Positions 23,371 through 31,312 of a DNA stretch of 64,000 nucleotides are shown here, piece by piece (positions within the stretch are counted from its first letter, which is position 1; the number at the start of each line of letters is the position of its first letter). Where the stretch lies: the NCBI RefSeq assembly GCF_000380335.1, contig NC_021149.1:2532501-2596500 (forward strand). The letters run 5' to 3'. Below the pieces are notes generated by a model. The model had not been told where the DNA came from and searched no databases. It was given only the letters and a program-made list of their open reading frames with translations. The translations under genes were made by a program, and so were the position numbers. The stretch comes from Azotobacter vinelandii CA (GTDB lineage Bacteria; Pseudomonadota; Gammaproteobacteria; Pseudomonadales; Pseudomonadaceae).

Positions 23371-24555
23371 CTAGTGTTATGACACAGCTAAATCTGCGTC
23401 ATGCATAATGTCGGCATGGAACATTACAGAATCATCCTCAGTCCTCAAGAAAGAGCGCGGTTGCAAGAGCTGACAAGCAAAGGCAGGACCGCGGCAAGCC
23501 AAGTCATCAACGCCCTGATCCTGCTGGCCTGCGACCGCTCGCAAGACCAGGGGCCGCGCAAGACCAGTGCACAGATCGCCCAGATGCTGGGCGTGAGCCA
23601 ACGCAAGATCGACAACCTCAAGCGGCGTTGCGTGCAGGAAGGTCTGGAGTCGGTGCTGGTGAGAAAGAAACCCCGGCGCGAATACGCCCGCAAGATCGAC
23701 GGCGAACTCGAGGCACGCCTGATCGCCCTGAGCTGCGGACCTGCTCCCGAAGGTCATGCGCGCTGGACGCTCAAACTGCTGGCCGAGCGTGCGGTGGAGT
23801 TGGAATATGTAGACTCGCTGTCGTCGGAGACGGTGCGACGTGCCCTAAAAAAAACGAACTCAAGCCGTGGCGCAAGGTTGGCTGGGTGATCCCGCCGAAG
23901 GCCAGCGGGGAATTCGTGGCGGCCATGGAGCAGGTGCTGGATGTCTACAGTCGACCCTATGACGAAGGCCATCCGGTGGTCTGCATGGACGAAACGCCGC
24001 GGCAACTGATCCGCCAGGTGCGCGAGCCCCTCGAGGCGGTACCGGGGCATCCCGGGCGCGATACGAGTACGAGCGCGCTGGCACCTGCAACGTCTTCGTA
24101 GCCTGTGAGCCGCTGGCCGGGCGGCGCATCGCCAAGGTCACCGAGTACAAGAAAAGGCAGGACTGGGCGCTGTTCCTGCAGGACATCGCCCAAGCCTGGT
24201 CCGGGGCCGAGCGCATCACGCTGGTGATGGACAACCTCAACACCCACAGTGCCGCCTCGCTGTACGAGACCTTTATGCCCGAGCAGGCCAAGGCCCTGAG
24301 AGATCGCTTCGAGTTCGTCTACACCCCCAAGCATGGCAGTTGGCTGAACATGGCCGAAATCGAGATCAACGTACTCGCCGGCCAGTGCCTGGACAGGCGC
24401 ATCGACTCCCTCGAGCGGATGCGCCAGGAGGTCGCCGCATGGCAGCAATGCCGCAACCAGCTCGATGCCAAGATCAACTGGCAGTTCACCACCCAGGATG
24501 CGAGGGTCAAGCTACGCAGCCTATATCCGCAGATTGAAGTGTGTTGAGATACTAG
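23371..24555 (+). mobile_element. IS630-family insertion sequence
   Basis: The ends are imperfect inverted repeats of about 29 bases: left CTAGTGTTATGACACAGCTA then AATCTGCGT, and right (reverse complement) CTAGTATCTCAACACACTTC then AATCTGCGG. CTAG is present at both ends (23371-23374 and 24552-24555), consistent with the known IS630 preference for CTAG with duplication of TA. It interrupts the IS3-family remnant. Confidence 0.8.
23416..24547 (+). pseudogene. IS630-family transposase in three frames
   Basis: The N-terminal HTH part is [20 protein letters not shown] with [19 protein letters not shown]. The reading then needs a -1 shift at the A8 run near 23849-23856 to continue as [19 protein letters not shown], and a second -1 shift near 24050-24060 to reach [20 protein letters not shown] and the DDE core (LVMDNLNTHS, YTPKHGSWLNMAEIEI). 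The first shift lies on a slippery A-run and could be programmed, as in some IS630-Tc1 elements. The second is probably a true disabling deletion. Ends QFTTQDARVKLRSLYPQIEV. Confidence 0.78.
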
Positions 24556-25395
24556 GGCCTGTTCCCGTTTTGCGCTAACTCATTGATCTATAATAACAAG
24601 TTAGTATCGTTGTAGCTCTCACACAACACCAATACGAGCGTGCAATGCCCCGAATAATGCTCAGCGATGAGCATTGGCCGAAGCTACGGCAAATTCTGTT
24701 GCGCGAGGCCATCTACAACAAGCGTGATTTACGCATGACAGTCGAAGGCATGCTGTATCGCATGCGCGTGGGGTGCCGCGCGACCTGCCTCTGCCTTCGG
24801 CAGCTGGGAGCGTTTCAATGCATGGTCCGCGTCTGGCAAGTGGCTCAAGGTGCTTCGGATCCTTGTGACGCGGATCCCGATATGGAGTGGGTTTTCCATC
24901 GATGGTAGCTATGCCAAAGCCCACCAGCACAGCGCAGGTGCCGCCAGTGGAAAGGACGAAGCGATAGGGAAAAGCCGGGCAGGCAACACCAGCAAGATTC
25001 GCTTGGCCGTGGATGCTTGCGGGCTGCCGATTGCCTTCGAAATTACCGGAGGTCAAATCAACGACTGTACTCAGGCATCCTCGTTGATCGCCAAGGTGCC
25101 CGACGCCGAAAGCATCATTGCTGACAGAGGCTATGACAGCGAAGCGATCCGAGAGCAAATCGTCCAACAGGGCGGCCAGGCAGTGATTCTAAGAAAGCGC
25201 ACCTCTGTGAAAGGAAATGCGGATCTGGATAGAGGGCTTTACCGCAACCGGCACCGGGTGGAAAACACCTTTGCCCGGCTGAAGCATTACCGGGCGGTGG
25301 CATCACGGTTCGACAAACTCAAGAGACATTACGAAAGCGTCGTTGCCATGGCCTGTGCCTTCCTATGGCTCCCCATGTGAAACGGGAACAGGCCC
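24556..25395 (+). mobile_element. IS5-family (IS427-like) insertion sequence
   Basis: Terminal inverted repeats GGGCCTGTTCCCGTTT at the left (24556) and its complement AAACGGGAACAGGCCC at the right (ending 25395), 16 perfect bases. Flanking TA on both sides (24553-24554, 25396-25397) is a probable 2-base target duplication inside the CTAG right end of the IS630 element. Length 840 bases, normal for the group. Confidence 0.85.
24645..25380 (+). pseudogene. IS5-family transposase, frameshifted
   Basis: The 5' part MPRIMLSDEHWPKLRQILL with MTVEGMLYRMRVGC is a typical IS427-group start. The expected RDLPxxFGSWxxxxxRFNAW segment is split over frames by small indels (about 24775-24830), and another extra base near 24897 breaks the junction DPDMEWVF / IDGSYAKAHQHSAGA. 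The C-terminal half (SSLIAKVPDAESIIADRGYD; RNRHRVENTFARLKHYR) is intact in its own frame, with the DDE Asp and Glu. The element is unlikely to move by itself. Confidence 0.82.
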
Positions 25396-25560
25396 TAGGT
25401 GTTTAGTCCCGGGAAGTAATGGCTAGGATCGCCTTTGAAAGACCGCGGATCCTTATGCCACTGTTCCAGGATAAAGCCAATCGGCGTACGCCCTTTCAGC
25501 GCGCGTAACGAACGAGCGCTGTTATAGGCCCAGAGGTAGTCCCTGAGATGCGACCGGAGC

Positions 25561-26892
25561 CTGAGTAATCCCCAGAAATTTTCCCGGAAAATCAGTTAGA
25601 TAAGGCTTGAATAGGCCTGCATGGACGGGCACGTTGGTTGTCACCAAACAAAAACAGCGTCCCCAGCCCCATGCAGACCGTCCAATTCTTGCACGCCGCC
25701 TTCGCCAAGGCACTCCCCACGATCCATGCCCGCCGTCTCGAAGCCCTGATGGCGGCGGTGGCCGCCCTGCTGCAGGGCCGCTGCCTGACCCTGACCGCAC
25801 TGGGGCGTTCCCTGCCCGGCTCGGCCTGGCCCAGGCATGCGATCAAGCGGATCGACCGCCTGCTCGGCAACCGGCAGTTGCAGGCCGAGCGGGGGTTGTT
25901 CTACTGGGTCATGCTCCGCGCCCTGCTGGGCTCGTTCAGGCATCCCCTGATCCTGGTGGACTGGTCGCCGATCGATGCCGCCGGCAAGCTGTTCCTGCTG
26001 CGGGCCGCGCTCCCGCTGGCCGGACGCTCGCTACCGGTGTGCGAAGTCGTCCACCCGCGCGAGGGCTGCCCGCGTTGCCAGAAGCGGCTGCTCGAGGCGC
26101 TCGCGGCGATGTTGCCGGCCGACTGCCGGCCCGTCCTGGTCACCGATGCCGGCTTCCAGCGGCCCTGGTTCCAAGCCGTCGAAATCCGGGGCTGGCATTA
26201 CGTCGGCCGCGTGCGCAATCGCGACCTGTGCCGGCTCGGCGAGCAGCCTTGGGGACCGGTGAAAAGCCTGTATGCCCTGGCCTCGGCTTCGCCGAAACGG
26301 CTCGGTTGCGTCGAGATGACTCGCTCGGCGCCCTGGTCCACTCAGCTCTGCGTGGTGAAGCATGCGCCGCGGGGACGCCAGCACCGGCGCATCACCGGAA
26401 CCCTGGCCCGGGACAAACGCAGCCGGCAAAGCGCGCAGCGCGAAAGCGAGCCCTGGCTGCTGGCCAGCAATCTGCCCGAGGCGCAGTGGAATGCCGCGCA
26501 GGTCGTGGCGATCTACCGGCGGCGCACGCAGATCGAGGAAGGCTTCCGCGACCTGAAGAGCCATCGGTTGGGGATCGGCCTGGGACTGCATCGAAGCCGC
26601 TGTCCGCGCCGCATCGAGATCCTGCTGCTGATTGCCGTGCTGGCCAACTATGCGCTGTGCCTGCTGGGCCTGCTGGGCCTGCAGGCGCGGGAGGCGGGGC
26701 ACGAGCGGCGATTCCAGAGCAACAGTCTCAAGTGCAAGCGCGTGCTGTCGCTGTGGCGGCTGGGACTGGAGTATGCACGCACCGGGGTGGGAGCCATTTC
26801 CCGGGAGACGCTGCGCAACCTGGAGCTGGCCCTGCGGCGGGAGGTCCATCGGCAAGCGCAGGAACTGGGGTGATTTTGTGGGGATCACTCAG
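25561..26892 (+). mobile_element. IS4-family insertion sequence
   Basis: 1,332 bases with inverted ends CTGAGTAATCCCCA and (complement) CTGAGTGATCCCCA. A perfect 9-base target duplication GACCGGAGC flanks it (25552-25560 and 26893-26901). It sits inside the IS481-family transposase gene and its own transposase is intact, so it is the most recent arrival of the cluster. Confidence 0.92.
25671..26873 (+). CDS. IS4-family transposase, intact
   Basis: A 400-residue DDE transposase. The N-terminal part MQTVQFLHAAFAKALPTIHA leads to the first Asp in LILVDWSPID, the second in PVLVTDAGFQRPWFQ, and the Glu in the family YREK-like signature region IYRRRTQIEEGFRDLKSHR. The C-terminal hydrophobic stretch IEILLLIAVLANYALCLLGL is typical. 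The frame is open from end to end, so the element may still be mobile. No clear ribosome site precedes the ATG, as is common for IS genes. Confidence 0.92.
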   Translation: MQTVQFLHAAFAKALPTIHARRLEALMAAVAALLQGRCLTLTALGRSLPGSAWPRHAIKRIDRLLGNRQLQAERGLFYWVMLRALLGSFRHPLILVDWSPIDAAGKLFLLRAALPLAGRSLPVCEVVHPREGCPRCQKRLLEALAAMLPADCRPVLVTDAGFQRPWFQAVEIRGWHYVGRVRNRDLCRLGEQPWGPVKSLYALASASPKRLGCVEMTRSAPWSTQLCVVKHAPRGRQHRRITGTLARDKRSRQSAQRESEPWLLASNLPEAQWNAAQVVAIYRRRTQIEEGFRDLKSHRLGIGLGLHRSRCPRRIEILLLIAVLANYALCLLGLLGLQAREAGHERRFQSNSLKCKRVLSLWRLGLEYARTGVGAISRETLRNLELALRREVHRQAQELG

Positions 26893-27748
26893 GACCGGAG
26901 CTCCTCGAGCGAGGTGTAGTGAAACGCTTTGGTCGTGGCGTCCTTGATCGTCCGGTTCATCCGCTCGACCTGGCCGTTGGTCCAGGGATGGAAGGGTTTG
27001 GTCAGGCGGTGTTCGATGCCGTGCCGCTGGCAGAGCGCATCGAACGGATGCGTCCGATAAGCCTCGGTTTCGGCCTTTTTGGCGAACTGGATGCCGTTGT
27101 CGGTCAGGACCGTGTGGACGCGATACGGCAAGGCCTTCAGGGTGGCGTGCAGGAAGTCGACGGCGCTCTTGCGGGTGGCCTGCGCGTACAACCCGGCATG
27201 GACAAATTTGCTGGTTCGGTCGATCGCGACGAAGAGACAGGCCTTGCCCTCGGTGGTTCGAGTCTCGGTGATGTCGATGTGCAGATAGCCGAGTGGATAG
27301 CGCTTGAAGGGTTTTTTCTCACGGCCCGGCTCGCTCGCACGAGGCAACTGGCTGACGCCGTGGCGCTGGAAAAGGCGGTGCAGGCTCGAGCGGGTCAGCG
27401 TGGGGATAGTCCGTTGCAGCGCATGCAGGCAGTCATCCAGCGGCAGCAGCGTCTTCTGCCGGAACACCAGTGCGGCGGCTTCCTGCAGCAGTGTCAGGGA
27501 GGTCGAGCGCGGGGCGCTGGGCCCCATGGGTGCATCCTCGACCGTGTCGCGACTACGCCATTTGCGAACGGTCTTGGGGTTGAGGTGGTAGCGCCTGCTC
27601 AGCGCCGCGATCGAATCTTGCGATCGCTGTATTTCTGCTCGGATGGCGTGCGTGGTCGTGGCGCGTTTGTGAAGAATCTGAGCCATGGATCATCCTCCGA
27701 TAGAGGCTTATACCATAGACCAGTACTTCTCGGGACCAAACACCTAGG

Positions 27749-28100
27749 ACGGCAGCCCGTCGGCGGTCAGTGCCGGCGAAGCCGTGGTGCCCACCTCGGA
27801 ACTGGCCGATGCCGACAACGGCTCGGCGTACACCGCCGAGCAGACCCGTGGGAGATTGGCTTGCTGCTGTTGACCACGCCGGTTTGCAGCCCACAGAGCA
27901 ACGGCATGGCCGAAAGCTTCGTGAAAACGATGAGGCACGATTACATCGCCCACATGCCAAGCCAAGCAGGACTGCCTCGCCTGAGGGCGCTGTGCAACCT
28001 GGAGATTGCCTTCCAGCATTATAACGAGGAGCATCCGCACAGCGCCTTAAACTACCACTTGCTTCGAGAGTTTAGGCGGATGACCACAACATCAACTTAA
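27749..28100 (+). pseudogene. IS3-family transposase remnant (3' part, OrfA end joined to OrfB end)
   Basis: The sequence opens with GAC GGC AGC CCG TCG GCG (DGSPSAV...), continuing the OrfA fragment cut at 23371. Within 80 bases it jumps to the end of OrfB: DNGSAYTAEQTR in one frame, then after a further small deletion TTPVCSPQSNGMAESFVKTM, HDYIAHMPSQ and HYNEEHPHSALNYHLL in another. Most of the OrfB catalytic core is therefore deleted. This is the host element into which the other four landed. Confidence 0.82.
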
Positions 28101-28142
28101 CGGGGTTGCGATGTACGGTTTGATAGGGGCAAGTCCACTTAT

Positions 28143-30566
28143 TTAAAAATCCCAACGTGTTGTCAACATCATATTACGAGGCTCTCCATACATCTTGGTG
28201 GCTATACCAGTCCACCGATCTCCATAGTTAGAGTAGTAATACTTGTCAAATAAATTATTAACATTGAGTGTGGCCGAGAGATTATTAGTGATTTGATACC
28301 TACCCATCAGATTGACTAGCCAGAAGGCTTCATTCTTGAATTGATGCTCATTACCTAAAGCATCCGTACCATCCCGCCAGGTCGTGCCTTGGTAACTGCC
28401 GCCACCACCGATGGTTATTTTACTCAATCTGCCAGGTAGCCGGTAGGTCGTATAGAGTTTGAACTGGTTCTCCGGTGCCTGGGTCGTCAGTTTCTCGTTG
28501 GTTTCATCCTCTCGGATGACCTGATGAGTAAACCCTGCCTGGATATTCCAGCCGGGCATCAATTCGCCGCTAACCTCCAGTTCAATACCCTTGGTCTTGG
28601 CCTTTGTCCCTCTATAAGCAGTGTAGGTTATTCCATTACTATTAGTTAGGCCTCCGATAGATTCAGCGCGATTATCCTGGCGGATTTCAAAATAGGCCAG
28701 GCTGGCATTCAACCGGCCATTGAACCACTCGCCCTTGAGTCCACCTTCATAGCTATCGCCTTCGTCCGGATCGAGTACGGCATAACTTTCATCCCGGACA
28801 CTTTGCGGCCGGAAGATCTTGGTGTAGCTGGCATACAGCGAAAAATTGTTGTTCAAGTCGTAGGTGACGCCCGCGAAAGGAATCACCTCACCCGTTTCAC
28901 GCATATTGCTATCGCCACCCCGGCGATAATTAGTTACTCGTCCTCCTAAAATCACGGCAAGATCATCGCTTAGACTAAAACGGCCACTGGCATATACAGC
29001 ACGCTGGTTGATACGGTCTTCGGCACGATAGAGGATGCCGCCCCAGTCCGGTCGCTCTGCACGTCCATCCCATTCCCCGATATTATCAATAGGCACTCTA
29101 ATAACATTGTGCCCTGATCCCTTGAGATGGTTATGATAGCCGCTGACCCCCACGGCCAGTTCGTGGGTACGGCCGAATAATTCGAAAGGACCACGGGCAT
29201 AAGCCTCCAATGCCTGACTTCTCGTTTTGTACCTATTTTGGCTAGTAAGCAATTCGGAGCTGCCAGTATCACCGTTTGGAGTGTATTTAATACTTCCCAA
29301 GTTTGCATCGTATGCGTTTCTCTGGAAGGTGTAATAGACTCGACTGCTCCAGCCATTGTCGAACTCATGGTCAAGTTGGGTAAAAAAAGCATGGCTGAAT
29401 TGCTCCACTCGACTCCAACTCGCAGCAGGGTTGAAAGATCTGGATATATTAACTTCATTATTATGGCTATCGAAGAAAGGTGTTCCTCCCGAACTACTAC
29501 CAGTCGGTATTGTCTTGTCGTAGTTACCACCGAATGTCAGCATCGTCTTGGGGGAAAGATCTACTTCCAATATGCCATATAGGGCTCGTTTCTGCTCCTT
29601 GAAATGATCCATATAGGATTGTTGATCTTGGAAGGCGGTAGCAAAACGACCGCGAATACTCCCACTTTCGTCCAAGGGACCACCTACATCCCATTCGGTA
29701 CGGTAGTTATCCCAGCGACCATACTCGGCCGTGGCGTGTCCGGAAAACTCATGGGTAGGTTTCTTGCGCACAAGGTTGATAGTGGCACCAGGACTACCCG
29801 CTCCTGTGGTCAAACCACTAGCCCCCTTGATGACTTCCACGCGGTCGTATTGGATCATATCGCTTGTGGTCTCGCCCATGAAATTGATGCCATCGGACAA
29901 GACGGGGATACCATCGTATTGGAAGTTTCGAATCTCGTAGCCACGGGCATAGTAATAGGATCGATAGTTATCCGTGCCACGCCGCGTGACGCCTGGGGTA
30001 TGATCCATCACCTTGTTGATATTGGTAAGATTGAAGTCGTCCATATGCTGGCGAGTAACGACTGTGACGGTCTGCGGTGTCTCGCGAGGAGTCAGCACCA
30101 GTCTGGTGGCAGTAGCGATAGTGCCGGGCGTATAGGATTTAGTATTTTCTGTAATGGTGCCGAGAGCATTGTCTTCCACGGTCATGGCATTCAAGGTCAT
30201 AGTGCCAGACTCTCCATTTCTGAAAAGCGTAATGACATCGCCTTGCAAGGTATAACCAATACCTGTCCCCATCAATAGTTCTTCCAAAGCACTTAAGGGG
30301 GGGAATGGCCCCTTGACCTCATTGCTGTGCAGGCCTCTAAGCATTTCATAGCTATATAGTAGCTGCATGTTCGATTGAGTACCAAACGCCTGAAGGGCAG
30401 AGGATAGAGGCTGTGCAGGAACATTAAAAATTACTTCCTGGGCCTGTATTTGCACTGAGACTGGAAGTGCTATGGCTACTATTAGTGTGGCGGCGACTCT
30501 AGGTCTAAAAAAATGACGCATCAGCAGTGCTTTGGCCAAGGGAGACAATTCAGCTTGTGAGGGCAT
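28143..30566 (-). CDS. fpvA: FpvA-type ferripyoverdine TonB-dependent receptor
   Basis: An 807-residue outer-membrane receptor that imports ferric pyoverdine and signals to FecR-type regulators. The start MPSQAELSPLAKALLMRHFF parallels P. aeruginosa FpvA; a signal peptide ends near VQIQAQE. Residues 45-130 form the STN signalling domain (FNVPAQPLSSALQAFGTQSNMQLL, first block). The plug (about 145-270) holds TATRLVLTPRETPQTVTVVT, YYYARGYEIRNFQYDGIP and YDRVEVIKGASGLTTGAGSPGATINLVRKKP in parts. The 22-strand barrel ends in the canonical terminal Phe (LTTRWDF). Base composition is clearly less GC-rich than most of the window. No PvdS box lies upstream, so a FecI-type factor is the likely activator. 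Its variable loops should match the peptide made by the adjacent NRPS genes. Confidence 0.95.
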   Translation of the reverse strand: MPSQAELSPLAKALLMRHFFRPRVAATLIVAIALPVSVQIQAQEVIFNVPAQPLSSALQAFGTQSNMQLLYSYEMLRGLHSNEVKGPFPPLSALEELLMGTGIGYTLQGDVITLFRNGESGTMTLNAMTVEDNALGTITENTKSYTPGTIATATRLVLTPRETPQTVTVVTRQHMDDFNLTNINKVMDHTPGVTRRGTDNYRSYYYARGYEIRNFQYDGIPVLSDGINFMGETTSDMIQYDRVEVIKGASGLTTGAGSPGATINLVRKKPTHEFSGHATAEYGRWDNYRTEWDVGGPLDESGSIRGRFATAFQDQQSYMDHFKEQKRALYGILEVDLSPKTMLTFGGNYDKTIPTGSSSGGTPFFDSHNNEVNISRSFNPAASWSRVEQFSHAFFTQLDHEFDNGWSSRVYYTFQRNAYDANLGSIKYTPNGDTGSSELLTSQNRYKTRSQALEAYARGPFELFGRTHELAVGVSGYHNHLKGSGHNVIRVPIDNIGEWDGRAERPDWGGILYRAEDRINQRAVYASGRFSLSDDLAVILGGRVTNYRRGGDSNMRETGEVIPFAGVTYDLNNNFSLYASYTKIFRPQSVRDESYAVLDPDEGDSYEGGLKGEWFNGRLNASLAYFEIRQDNRAESIGGLTNSNGITYTAYRGTKAKTKGIELEVSGELMPGWNIQAGFTHQVIREDETNEKLTTQAPENQFKLYTTYRLPGRLSKITIGGGGSYQGTTWRDGTDALGNEHQFKNEAFWLVNLMGRYQITNNLSATLNVNNLFDKYYYSNYGDRWTGIATKMYGEPRNMMLTTRWDF

Positions 30567-31312
30567 TGTTTGGGCTCATTTAAGGGATGACATGTGGCAG
30601 ATATCCATTAGACGTATCCACCAATAAAATCCGGAATAATTTCTTTGCAAACCATGGTGCCTAGAAGGTTGCCTCTGGGAAGGTCGTAGTACTCCGTGAT
30701 AAGTCAGCGCTCTCCCTACATAATGGGCACATGGATCGTGGCAGTATCGCTAAGGAGGCTTACCTTGCCTCCTACTGGTAATCTGAGCCAGAAATTTGTA
30801 TTAGCCGATCAGGAGCAAGCAATCCTGCTGAGAGAGTTATTCGAGTTGCAGGAGCTTGCCATGGCCGACCTTCGTGCCGTATCAATCACTCTGTCCAATA
30901 GTGAGCGCGCTATACTGTCCGGTGCTCGATGGCCTATGCTGACCTGCACCGAGGCTGGATACCGCTTGGCTTACCCTCTTCATCCTGGATAACACCCTTA
31001 GGCGCTTCGATATTATCAAGTCGGGCTTCGGCCAACAGCTTCTCTAGCCAACTGCTCTCCAGTTTGAAACTCTTCGACCGCTTGGTGCCGGCACCGTCAT
31101 GTCACTGAGCGTGAGGCATCAAGTGTAGGACGAAGCATCACTGAAACCGCTCCTTCATCGACCCTCGACTTCAGCTTGTTTGAGATGAATCTACCCTTCA
31201 GTAAAAATTTTCACCGCCGCTTCTTGTTTGAAAGAATTAGTTCTACCGAGCTCAGTGTGCTACTGAAACCATGGAATAGGTTATCCTCATACCACCTACA
31301 AGATCAGCCTCG
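30567..31312. other. low-GC intergenic region with decayed IS remnant
   Basis: About 750 bases between fpvA and the end of the last NRPS gene. On the minus strand at about 31086-30990 the codons read TKRSKSFKLESSWLEKLLAE then ARLDN, matching the coiled-coil end of IS3-family OrfA proteins, without start or continuation. A plus-strand frame at 30696-30992 has no recognisable domain. No PvdS box or Fur box was found before fpvA. Confidence 0.5.

Larger units (their letters stand above)
25395..27686 (-). pseudogene. IS481-family transposase split by an IS4-family element
   Basis: Start ATG 27686 follows GGAGGA. The HTH part is IAALSRRYHLNPKTVRKWRSRD; the integrase core has YLHIDITETRTTEGKACLFVAIDR, LTDNGIQF and GIEHRLTKPFHPWTNGQVERMNR. 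The gene is cut after YTSLEELRS at 26893 and resumes at 25560 with HLRDYLWAYNSARSL, ending DPSHYFPGLNT and a TAG at 25395-25397 that lies in the flanking sequence. Removing the insertion and one copy of its 9-base duplication (1,341 bases) restores one open frame of 316 codons, so only the insertion disrupts it. Confidence 0.85.
25400..27742 (-). mobile_element. IS481-family insertion sequence, itself interrupted
   Basis: The ends TGTTTAGTCCCGG (left, 25400) and the complement of TGTTTGGTCCCGA (right, ending 27742) are inverted repeats with the TGT...ACA tips of the family. A 6-base direct repeat CCTAGG flanks it exactly (25394-25399 and 27743-27748). This agrees with the NCTAGN target reported for Bordetella IS481. 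The left copy of the duplication includes the last two bases of the IS5-family element, so the IS481 element arrived after it. Confidence 0.85.

Noticed and set aside
30567-30700. PvdS box before fpvA
   Set aside because: A GAAAT and a CGT are present on the minus strand, but they are about 24 bases apart and the TAAAT near the start codon has no CGT at the right distance.
30696-30992. A possible 98-codon gene in the fpvA-NRPS gap
   Set aside because: No domain, no ribosome site and located in a region of decayed IS sequence.
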